Shown: positions 56,434 through 64,000 of the stretch, one piece after another
Layout of the letters: each line of letters opens with the position of its first letter
How positions within the stretch are numbered: the first letter of the stretch is position 1
The notes under the pieces: model-generated
Database searches by the model: none
What the model was told of the DNA's origin: nothing
Seen by the model: only the letters and a program-made list of their open reading frames with translations
Assembly (NCBI RefSeq): GCF_016650815.1
Contig: NZ_JAEKEZ010000026.1
Span: 21,251 to 85,250, forward strand
Length of the DNA: 64,000 bases
Direction of reading: 5' to 3'
Source: Pseudomonas sp. TH31
GTDB lineage: Bacteria; Pseudomonadota; Gammaproteobacteria; Pseudomonadales; Pseudomonadaceae
Made by a program: the position numbers and the translations under genes

Positions 56434-57492
56434 ATGAATACAATCAGTTATTTAGAAAAAAATCCTATGCCTGTAGATATTCAGCGAAGAGCTGATGATT
56501 TCGTGCTTCGCTCGGGGAAGGTTGAAGATGCAGAAGATTTAGCGGCGTTATTTAGAGTGTCGTACGGACAGACGACCCATCCATGCCAGAGCCCACCCTA
56601 TATTTACAACGCGATTGTTTCAGAGCTACAAGAGTGGTTCGTTCTGGAAATTGACTCTTCAATTGTTGGCTGTTCGTGCATTGCACGTCGTACTTGGAAC
56701 CAATCCTGGGAGTCATGCTATGGCGTTGTTCATCCTGGCGCTCGCCGATCCGGAGTTATTTCCAGTTTGATAAAGCTAAGCCTGGAGGGCCACGACCCTG
56801 AGTTCATGGAGTTGGGGTTCTATGTTCCGAGAAGTCACTCCATCCACGCCATCATGAACCAGATTCGCAAAGGTGTGCTGGTGGGACATGATGGGGGACC
56901 CAATATGGTTGACGGTATCAGAGAGTACCATTTCACGGCGATACATCCGCCGGCAGCGGGTGAGTTTACTCACATAGCGCCGCCTTACGTCACCGCATCA
57001 AACCCCTCCTTCATAAAAGATCATTTATACGAATCATTGGGGCTTCAGCCTGTGCCTGGCGCCTACCCGAGCGCTTGTTTCACTGGGCCGCCAGGCACTG
57101 AAGAACACGCCTCTTTTTTATATTCCTGCGATGAAATGGCTAACGCATTCACACTGTCGGGCTATACAGGGGCAGCAATAACTGAATATGAAGTCTTTCT
57201 TGAGTTGAAGGCGTTGATAGCGCTCTGGGCAGAGTCTGCCTATATTGCTGCGTATATTCTTTCCGATAAAGTTGAATTAATCAGCCAGATGGTCACTTTG
57301 GGGTTTGTCATTACATCCTATCTGCCAGCCTGGCACGTACATGCCGGTGCGCGATACGATTGCGTCATGCTTGTACGCCATAATTTTTTGCAATCTCCGC
57401 AAAGCCATGGTTTCGATTCTGAAATAGCCTTCTTTGATCATGCCTACTCCGAGTTGACTAAAAGTCTATCTCTTATTGCTCGTACCAATTAG
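56434..57492 (+). CDS. GNAT-like acyl/acetyltransferase of unknown substrate
   Basis: This is a 352-residue soluble protein. Residues about 25-125 look like a GNAT core: FVLRSGKVEDAEDLAALFRVSYGQ, VLEIDSSIVGCSCIARR, then VVHPGARRSGVISSLIKLSL, where HPGARRSGV corresponds to the acyl-CoA binding loop (usual Q/RxxGxG/A). The C-terminal two thirds (about 130-350) match no family I know. No signal or TM segment is present. The start at 56434 has only a weak ribosome site; M12 (56467) is an alternative. It is AT-richer than the flanking core and is followed after 66 bases by the desaturase gene. A paired role in making a modified acyl product is inferred. Confidence 0.75.
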   Translation: MNTISYLEKNPMPVDIQRRADDFVLRSGKVEDAEDLAALFRVSYGQTTHPCQSPPYIYNAIVSELQEWFVLEIDSSIVGCSCIARRTWNQSWESCYGVVHPGARRSGVISSLIKLSLEGHDPEFMELGFYVPRSHSIHAIMNQIRKGVLVGHDGGPNMVDGIREYHFTAIHPPAAGEFTHIAPPYVTASNPSFIKDHLYESLGLQPVPGAYPSACFTGPPGTEEHASFLYSCDEMANAFTLSGYTGAAITEYEVFLELKALIALWAESAYIAAYILSDKVELISQMVTLGFVITSYLPAWHVHAGARYDCVMLVRHNFLQSPQSHGFDSEIAFFDHAYSELTKSLSLIARTN

Positions 57493-57558
57493 TGCTGAAG
57501 TATTTAGTCGGCCTGGCCGAATCCATTTTCATTCGAATGACTGCCGAGGGATTATAAA

Positions 57559-58542
57559 ATGACAAGAGAGCAATGGAGTGCTGTTCGAAAACAGATTCCC
57601 GATGGGGCAAAGGGGCCATGGACACTGATGTTGTGGGGGGCGGATCTTCTTGTTCTGCTGTTTGCGTGGAACCTATGGCTCAGCTCATCAATAGCACTTA
57701 AAGGCCTTGCTTTAGTACTTGCAGGGCTTGCCGTAATACAGATATATCTCATCTCGCACGAGGCATTGCACGGCTCTGCCTCAAGCAATAGAAAACTTAA
57801 TAATTTTATTGGACATTTTAATGGCTGGCTAATTGCCCTTCCTTTTCTGGTGAGACGTAGATATCACATGGCTCACCATACGTGGACCGCTCACCCGGTC
57901 AATGATCCAGAAAATAAAAGCATGATTGAAAAATTTTCAGTGATGACAAGGAAGCAGGAAAGAACGCTGGAGTTTATGTGGAAGCACTGGATCCCGATGA
58001 TTGCTGCAAATCACTTCCTTGCCAATTGGCGCGCGCCGTTTGTCGCACGCGCTCAAGGAGACAGATCATCAAAGATAATGAACGAGATCCGCTTCGCCCG
58101 TATTTATATAGCGGGATACATTATCGTCGCGGCTATCGCTCTCGCTTTCGGCCGTCTAGCAGAACTCACATGTTTTTATCTTGCGGTATGGCTGATTCTC
58201 TTCTTTATGGTGGAGTTACTGAACTTGCCTCATCATGCCGAAGCCCCGCTTTTAGCGAAAGATGCCGATCGACTGCAGTTCTGGGAGCAAGACACCGTAT
58301 CTCATGATTGCGGGAGCCTGCCGCTTTGGTCTCGCTTCATCATCCTGAACTTCAACCTCCATATCGTTCACCACGCATTCCCTTCGGTGCCCTGGTACCG
58401 ATTGCCTCAAGCACACAGTCTTTTGCATCAGCAAAAAGGCGAGCATCTAAAAGAACAAACTGATGAATGGCGCTTTGCATGGAAAAATCGACGTCGGCCA
58501 TTACTGAAATTGATGGGGCATTTTTTTGATCGGCGGGCCTGA
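57559..58542 (+). CDS. Membrane fatty acid desaturase family protein
   Basis: This 327-residue di-iron membrane oxygenase has three histidine boxes: HEALH (67-71), HMAHH (103-107) and HIVHH (268-272), plus HH at 225-226. Membrane helices lie near 24-64, 87-100, 182-222. These families desaturate or hydroxylate acyl chains or carotenoids; the substrate is not known. The ATG follows GAGGG with a 9-base spacer. It lies 66 bases after the GNAT-like gene on the same strand, so co-transcription is likely. Base composition is unlike the core genes, suggesting transfer. Confidence 0.88.
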   Translation: MTREQWSAVRKQIPDGAKGPWTLMLWGADLLVLLFAWNLWLSSSIALKGLALVLAGLAVIQIYLISHEALHGSASSNRKLNNFIGHFNGWLIALPFLVRRRYHMAHHTWTAHPVNDPENKSMIEKFSVMTRKQERTLEFMWKHWIPMIAANHFLANWRAPFVARAQGDRSSKIMNEIRFARIYIAGYIIVAAIALAFGRLAELTCFYLAVWLILFFMVELLNLPHHAEAPLLAKDADRLQFWEQDTVSHDCGSLPLWSRFIILNFNLHIVHHAFPSVPWYRLPQAHSLLHQQKGEHLKEQTDEWRFAWKNRRRPLLKLMGHFFDRRA

Positions 58543-58685
58543 CGCCTGCGAGAGTGAAGACTATGCAGTGTACGCAAAGCATCTGTAGATCGTTTGGCGC
58601 AGACAAAGCCCGTTGAAAACGCTGCGGTTTTTTACCAGCTTGGCCATCTCAGAGAGTGGGGTTACTCTCTAAAGCAGTCTAGCTG
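58543..58685. other. Right edge of the accessory island
   Basis: The gap is non-coding, with an AGAGAGT-GGGGTT-ACTCTCT stem at 58651-58670 and a TTTTTT run at 58628-58633. The stem is not followed by T, so it is a weak terminator candidate. No attachment-site repeat was recognised. Confidence 0.4.
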
Positions 58686-59051
58686 TCACCGCTGGGGCAG
58701 AAATGTTCCCTGGTGAAAAACCATCTGCCAGTGTTCGCCCTGCTGACGCCAGATCGAACTGCGCAAGCTGTTGGCGGGGGAACGCTGGCCGATGGCGACG
58801 GTGTGACAGTGGTAGGTCACCAGGGCTGTGTCTTCTGAAAGCTGTTTGGCGGCGAACTCGCTGATAGTCCGTTGGGCGAAGGGTTGCAGAGGCAGTTGCT
58901 CGACCACTTCGGCTTTGGTCCAGATGCTGCCGTTGGCTCCGAACTCAATGAAGTCGTCGGCGAGCAGGCGTGAGATTTCTTCCGCGTCGCGCCGGGTGGT
59001 CTGGGAGAGGAGGCGTTGTTCGAATAGCAGCAGGGTTTGCGACAGATCCAC
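58686..59051 (-). CDS. NTF2-like (SnoaL/DUF4440) small protein
   Basis: This 121-residue protein with a cone-shaped NTF2 fold starts MDLSQTLLLFEQRLLSQTTRRDAEEISRLLADDFIEFGANGSIWTKAEVVEQL and ends GEHWQMVFHQGTFLPQR, the DUF4440 pattern. Such proteins are enzymes or ligand binders of varied function; none can be named here. It is transcribed against the desaturase gene and its GC content returns to core level. Confidence 0.85.
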   Translation of the reverse strand: MDLSQTLLLFEQRLLSQTTRRDAEEISRLLADDFIEFGANGSIWTKAEVVEQLPLQPFAQRTISEFAAKQLSEDTALVTYHCHTVAIGQRSPANSLRSSIWRQQGEHWQMVFHQGTFLPQR

Positions 59052-59201
59052 GGTGGGGCCCTTTGTCTGAACAGCTGCGCGTCACCTTAGCGCAGCGCAC
59101 ACCAGAGAACATCGATCTCCAGGAATAGACAAAAACCCCTGCGTGAGGGGGCAAGCCCTAACGTCAGCCAGTTAAGAAAATCTCAGGCGAAACGCGCTTC
59201 G
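59052..59201. other. Upstream region of the NTF2-like gene
   Basis: The stretch from 59052 to 59618 holds no gene. It contains this probable promoter region and the two repeats below, followed by about 180 bases ahead of the small secreted protein with no recognised motif. Confidence 0.4.
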
Positions 59202-59334
59202 TGTAGCAGCTGGCGAAGCCTGCGTTCGGCTGCGCAGCAGTCGTGAAATCAGGCAGCACGTTGTTTCAAAAAGACCTCGCGTTCAGGTTTTACGACTGCT
59301 GCGCAGCCGAACGCAGGCTTCGCCAGCTGCTACA
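59202..59334. repeat. Long perfect inverted repeat, 43-base arms
   Basis: Arms at 59202-59244 and 59292-59334 are exact reverse complements around a 47-base spacer. They begin TGTAGCAGCTGGCGAAGCCTG, related to the AGCTGCCGAAGGCTG family but with an added GCTGCGCAGCAGTCGT extension. Perfect identity implies recent formation or ongoing correction. No transposase is nearby. Confidence 0.85.
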
Positions 59335-59367
59335 AATCGCGTTGCAGCTAAACCCCTTTGCCACAAA

Positions 59368-59440
59368 GTCAAAAGATCGCAGCCTTTGGCAGCTCCTGCG
59401 ATTCCCGTGTAGGCGCTGCCGAAGGCTGCGATCTTTTGAT
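59368..59440. repeat. Palindromic repeat, AGCTGCCGAAGGCTGCGATC family
   Basis: Inverted arms of about 30 bases with two differences flank an 8-base spacer, only 34 bases from the 43-base inverted repeat. Confidence 0.75.
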
Positions 59441-59618
59441 CTTTTCGGCATAACCGTTATTCCAAACCAATCTGCCCATTCATGGCAATTCCCGCCCTTC
59501 GTTAGCGTCCTATCTGGAGAACCCGGCCGATCGGAACTAGATTTCATTCAGCGCCACGGCAACCGGGTTACGCGCCGGCAGGCACCCATGCTGCATCTCA
59601 GAAAGGATGGAATCGGCT

Positions 59619-59885
59619 ATGAGCATTTTTCAACGCGTTGTGCTGTTGCTTAAGGTTTTGGTGATGCTGTCCCTCGGCACGTCAGCGGCGTGGGCGGCCA
59701 GCCCAAGCCATCCCCAAGGATTTAATGGTGTTCCCGGGCATGACAGCAGCGGTCTGATGATCGCCAAGTCGGACTCCGAGGGCGGCGATGAAGGGCAGGG
59801 CGGCAGCAAAGGCGATGACGACTCCACGACTGACGAGCCTGATCCTGATTCAAGTGATGACGAGGAAGGCGATAGCCAATCGTAA
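59619..59885 (+). CDS. Small secreted acidic protein
   Basis: This 88-residue product starts MSIFQRVVLLLKVLVMLSLGTSAAWAASPS, a clear Sec signal with cleavage near AWA/ASPS. The mature part of about 60 residues is Gly/Ser/Asp/Glu-rich (SDSEGGDEGQGGSKGDDD, EPDPDSSDDEEGDSQS), low in hydrophobic residues and probably disordered; calcium binding is possible but not shown. An ATG at 59607 is an alternative. I know no family. A terminator follows. Confidence 0.6.
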   Translation: MSIFQRVVLLLKVLVMLSLGTSAAWAASPSHPQGFNGVPGHDSSGLMIAKSDSEGGDEGQGGSKGDDDSTTDEPDPDSSDDEEGDSQS

Positions 59886-59963
59886 ACCCCGGACAAAAGA
59901 AAACCCCTTCTACCGGACTGATGCGCAATCCAGGAAAAGGGGTTTGGTCAACTCTTCAAAAGC

Positions 59964-59990
59964 GCGCCTCAGTGATTGAGGCGCGTTTTT

Positions 59991-59992
<2 letters not shown>
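59964..59992 (+). terminator. Terminator after the small secreted gene
   Basis: GCGCCTCA-GTGAT-TGAGGCGC is followed by G and seven T. It also overlaps the end of the convergent dppF. Confidence 0.85.
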
Positions 59993-60970
<978 letters not shown>

Positions 60971-60971
<1 letters not shown>

Positions 60972-61939
60972 TACGCCACCTCCTGATTCAGCGGGTAGAA
61001 GCAGCGGGCGAGGCTGTTGCTTTTCGGATCAAGGCCAGGACGCTGGGCGCGGCAGGAATCCTGTACGTACGGGCAGCGTGGCGACAGCAGGCAACCCTGC
61101 GGACGGTCGTAACGACCGGGAACGATACCCGGCAGCGTGGCCAGACGCGTGGCGCCGAGGCTGTGTTCCGGAATCGCCTTGAGCAGCGCTTCGCTGTACG
61201 GGTGCGCCGGAATATCGAACAACTGTGGCACCTGACCGACTTCGACCGCTTGGCCGGCGTACATCACGCACACGCGCTGGGCGGTTTCAGCCACGACCGC
61301 GAGGTCGTGAGTGATCAGCACCAGGCCCATGTTCTGCTCTTTCTGCAAGGCCAACAGCAGGTCCATGATCTGGGCCTGAATGGTCACGTCCAGGGCAGTG
61401 GTCGGTTCGTCGGCGATCAGCAGTTTCGGTTCGCCGGCAATCGCCATGGCGATTGCAACACGCTGGCTCATACCGCCGGACAGTTGATGCGGGTAGGCCT
61501 CCATACGGCTGGCGGCGCCCGGGATTTCAACTTTTTCCAGTAGCTCGATGGCACGCTTGCGCGCTTGCTTGCTGGACATTTTCAGGTGCAGGCGCAGCAC
61601 TTCTTCGATCTGGAAGCCGACGGTGTAGCTCGGGTTCAGCGCGGTCATCGGGTCCTGGAAGACCATGGCCAGGTCTTTGCCGACGATCTGCCGACGCTGA
61701 CGGTTGCTGAGCTTGAGCATGTCCTTGCCGTCGAAATTCAGGGCGTCGGCGGTGACGATCCCCGGATGTTCGATCAGGCCCATCAGCGCCATCATGGTCA
61801 CGGACTTGCCGGAACCCGATTCGCCAACGATGGCCAGGACTTCGCCTTTGTCCACGGTAATGTCGAGCCCGTCGACCACCGGAACGGCGTTCTTGTCGCC
61901 GAAACGAACGTTGAGATTCTTGATTTCTAACAGTGACAT
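60971..61939 (-). CDS. dppD: Dipeptide ABC transporter ATP-binding protein DppD
   Basis: This 322-residue ATPase is the partner of DppF. It has Walker A GESGSGKSV, LSGGMSQR, LLIADEPTTALD and the C-terminal GCLLSPRCPYVQDSC cysteine motif. The ATG at 61939 (MSLLEIKNLNVRFGDK) was chosen after a GAGGAG site; the frame is open 15 codons further upstream into dppC. Confidence 0.94.
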
Positions 61940-61949
61940 TTGAATCTCC

Positions 61950-62861
61950 TCAGGCGGCGTTCTTGAGTTTCGGGTCCAGCGCATCGCGCAGGCCGTCGCC
62001 CATCAAGTTGATTGCCAGCACGCTGAGCAAAATGGTCAAACCAGGCAGGCTTACCACCCACCAGGCGCGTTCGATGTAGTCGCGAGCCGAAGCCAGCATG
62101 GTGCCCCACTCGGGAGTTGGCGGTTGAACGCCAAGACCGAGGAAGCCCAGGGCCGCGGCATCGAGAATCGCCGAGGAGAAGCTCAAGGTCGCCTGAACGA
62201 TCAGCGGTGCCATGCAGTTTGGCAGCACGGTGACGAACATCAGGCGTGGCAGGCCGGCGCCAGCGAGGCGGGCGGCGGTCACGTAGTCCCGGTTCAGTTC
62301 ACCCATCACCGCGGCGCGGGTCAGACGAACATAGGACGGCAACGAAACCACGGCGATCGCAATAATGGTGTTGATCAGGCCAGGGCCGAGGATGGCGACA
62401 ATCGCCACCGCCAGCAGCAGGGACGGCAGGGCCAGCATGATGTCCATTAGACGCATGATGGTCGGGCCGAGCATTTTCGGGAAGAAACCGGCGAACAGAC
62501 CCAGCAGGATCCCCGGGATCAGCGACATCACCACCGACGACAAGCCGATCAGCAGGGACAGGCGCGAACCGTTGATCAGCCGCGACAGCAGGTCGCGCCC
62601 CAGTTCATCGGTGCCGAGCAGGAACTGGATTTGCCCGCCTTCGAGCCAGGACGGCGGGGTCAGCAGGAAGTCACGGTATTGCTCGCTCGGGTTGTGCGGG
62701 GCAACCCACGGCGCGAAGATCGCGCAGAAAATGACCAGCAGCATGAACATCAGGCCGGCGACGGCGCCTTTGTTCTTGGAGAATGCTTGCCAGAATTCTT
62801 TGTACGGAGACGGGTACAGCAGGCTTTGATCGACTGCTACCGCTGGAATTGGAGTGCTCAT
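61950..62861 (-). CDS. dppC: Dipeptide ABC transporter permease DppC
   Basis: This 303-residue inner-membrane permease has an N-terminal cytoplasmic stretch, then about six TM segments, with the EAA-type loop (VMGELNRDYVTAARLAGAGLPRLMFVTVLPN). The start at 62861 gives MSTPIPAVAVDQSLLYPSPYKEFW; an ATG two codons upstream (62867) has the closer GAGA site and may be used. dppB ends 13 bases ahead. Confidence 0.93.
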   Translation of the reverse strand: MSTPIPAVAVDQSLLYPSPYKEFWQAFSKNKGAVAGLMFMLLVIFCAIFAPWVAPHNPSEQYRDFLLTPPSWLEGGQIQFLLGTDELGRDLLSRLINGSRLSLLIGLSSVVMSLIPGILLGLFAGFFPKMLGPTIMRLMDIMLALPSLLLAVAIVAILGPGLINTIIAIAVVSLPSYVRLTRAAVMGELNRDYVTAARLAGAGLPRLMFVTVLPNCMAPLIVQATLSFSSAILDAAALGFLGLGVQPPTPEWGTMLASARDYIERAWWVVSLPGLTILLSVLAINLMGDGLRDALDPKLKNAA

Positions 62862-62874
62862 GGTCATGATGATC

Positions 62875-63885
62875 TCAGCGCTGGTGACGAATGCGTGGGT
62901 TGGCAAAGCCGTAGAGGATGTCCACTACGAAGTTGACCAGAATCACCAGGCAGGCGATTAACAGGATGCCGTTTTGCACCACGGGATAGTCCCGTGCGCC
63001 AATGGCTTCGATCAGCCATTTGCCGATGCCGGGCCAGGAGAAGATGGTTTCGGTCAGGACCGCACCGGCCAGCAATGTGCCGACTTGCAGGCCGACCACG
63101 GTCAGCACTGGAATCAGCGCGTTGCGCAGGCCGTGGACGAATACCACGCGAGCCGGCGACAGGCCTTTGGCGCGAGCGGTACGGATGTAATCCTCACGCA
63201 GCACTTCGAGCATCGACGAACGGGTCATCCGCGCAATAACGGCCAGCGGGATGGTGCCGAGCACGATGGCCGGCAGGATCAGGTGATGCAGGGCATCGAA
63301 GAATGCACCGACGTCATCGGCCAGCAAGGTGTCGATAAGCATGAAACCGGTGCGCGGCTCAATGTCGTAGAGCAGGTCGATCCGCCCGGACACTGGCGTC
63401 CAGCCGAGGGACACCGAGAAGAACATGATCAGGATCAGGCCCCACCAGAAAATCGGCATCGAATATCCCGCCAGGGAGATGCCCATCACCCCATGGTCGA
63501 ACAGGGATCCTCGCTTGAGTGCCGCAATCACCCCGGCCAGAAGGCCCAGGATGCCGGCGAACAACAGCGCGGCCATGGACAGTTCCAGGGTCGCAGGGAA
63601 TAGAGAGCTGAACTCGGTCCAGACACTGGTGCGTGTGCGCAGTGATTCGCCAAGGTCGCCGTGGGCTAACTTGCCGATGTAATCCAGGTACTGGGCATAC
63701 AGGGGTTTGTTCAGACCTAGGCGTTCCATTGCCTGGGCGTGCATTTCGGGGTCGACCCGACGTTCGCCCATCATTACTTCCACGGGGTCGCCCGGAATCA
63801 TGCGAATCAACGCGAAAGTCAGCAGGGTGATGCCGAAAAACGTGGGGATCAACAACCCCAGTCGGCGGGCAATAAAACTAAACAT
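62875..63885 (-). CDS. dppB: Dipeptide ABC transporter permease DppB
   Basis: This 336-residue permease starts MFSFIARRLGLLIPTFFGITLLTFALIRMIPGDPVEVMMG. It has six TM segments and the coupling loop MLEVLREDYIRTARAKGLSPARVVFVHGLRNALIPV. With DppC it forms the dipeptide channel. The order dppB-C-D-F on the minus strand matches the family operon. Confidence 0.95.
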   Translation of the reverse strand: MFSFIARRLGLLIPTFFGITLLTFALIRMIPGDPVEVMMGERRVDPEMHAQAMERLGLNKPLYAQYLDYIGKLAHGDLGESLRTRTSVWTEFSSLFPATLELSMAALLFAGILGLLAGVIAALKRGSLFDHGVMGISLAGYSMPIFWWGLILIMFFSVSLGWTPVSGRIDLLYDIEPRTGFMLIDTLLADDVGAFFDALHHLILPAIVLGTIPLAVIARMTRSSMLEVLREDYIRTARAKGLSPARVVFVHGLRNALIPVLTVVGLQVGTLLAGAVLTETIFSWPGIGKWLIEAIGARDYPVVQNGILLIACLVILVNFVVDILYGFANPRIRHQR

Positions 63886-63921
63886 CTTGTGTGGTACCTC
63901 ATCAGCCGGTTAGGCGTGCCT

Positions 63922-63945
63922 GGCGTCCCTGGGGTCAGGGACGCC
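63922..63945 (-). other. Hairpin between dppA and dppB
   Basis: GGCGTCCCTG and CAGGGACGCC form a perfect 10-base stem with a 4-base loop, with no T-tract on the minus strand. Such stems often raise the level of the upstream binding-protein mRNA over the membrane genes; that role is inferred. Confidence 0.65.
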
Positions 63946-63959
63946 GGGAGTTTTCTTAT

Positions 63960-64000
63960 CTACTTCACCTGGGTGGTGGCGAAGTTATTAGTGGTGAGGG
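63960..64000 (-). CDS. 3' end of the gene upstream of dppB (probably dppA)
   Basis: Only the last 12 codons are visible, reading LTTNNFATTQVK-stop on the minus strand. The position before dppB suggests the periplasmic dipeptide-binding protein, but a porin gene (opdP) lies close by in some pseudomonads. Identity cannot be settled from the fragment. Confidence 0.5.
   Translation of the reverse strand, partial: LTTNNFATTQVK

Noticed and set aside
56776..56973. Minus-strand frame inside the GNAT-like gene
   Set aside because: Short, without a ribosome site, and opposite a better-supported gene.

Overview
The window is a high-GC gammaproteobacterial chromosome and almost certainly a Pseudomonas of the P. 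fluorescens group. The gene orders dnaJ-dapB-carA-carB-greA-yhbY-rlmE-ftsH-folP-glmM-tpiA-secG-tRNA-Leu-tRNA-fMet-rimP-nusA-infB-rbfA-truB-rpsO-pnp, nadC/DUF1631/ampD/ampE, fruR/fruBKA and piuA/piuC are characteristic of Pseudomonas. A 12-base site upstream of fruB matches the P. putida FruR operator as I recall it. Palindromes built on GTGGGAGC...GCTTGCTCGCGA, the REP type of fluorescent pseudomonads, are scattered between genes. These assignments come from reading translated sequence and remembered families; no database was searched.

Layout. 1-22.7 kb is a core block on the plus strand (only yhbY is reversed). It covers chaperone (dnaJ end), lysine and carbamoyl-phosphate synthesis, transcription fidelity (greA), rRNA methylation and ribosome assembly, membrane proteolysis (ftsH), folate and cell-wall precursors, triose-phosphate isomerase, SecG, two tRNAs, and the rimP-nusA-infB-rbfA-truB-rpsO-pnp translation and RNA-decay operon. 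22.9-29.3 kb holds tRNA-Thr, a secreted coiled-coil repeat protein, a small conserved protein, nadC, a DUF1631 protein and ampDE. 29.5-31.6 kb is a chemoreceptor. 31.7-39.3 kb is the fructose PTS locus: fruR and a TatD hydrolase diverge from fruBKA. 39.4-47.9 kb has a Tat-exported PhoD-like phosphatase, then the iron-siderophore cluster (reductase-like flavoprotein, PiuA receptor, PiuC dioxygenase, Sel1 protein). 48.0-49.8 kb has a RHH/ParE toxin-antitoxin pair and an ornithine decarboxylase. 50.2-53.7 kb is an osmoprotectant ABC operon, followed by prfC.

56.0-58.5 kb is a visibly AT-richer accessory island. It has a near-consensus promoter, a possible small gene, a GNAT-like protein and a membrane fatty-acid desaturase-like protein, set between prfC and an NTF2-like gene. 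I do not recognise this combination, and it is the best candidate for an undescribed pathway. 59-64 kb holds inverted repeats, a small acidic secreted protein and the dppBCDF dipeptide transporter, with the last codons of a further gene (probably dppA) at the edge.

A striking property of this sequence is that five genes (tpiA, infB, nadC, piuA, the Sel1 gene) each change frame once, always in the sense of one missing base and always in a short homopolymer. infB is essential, so these look more like sequence or assembly errors than natural mutations. They are annotated here as single genes spanning the shift. The small gene of the accessory island may carry the same defect.
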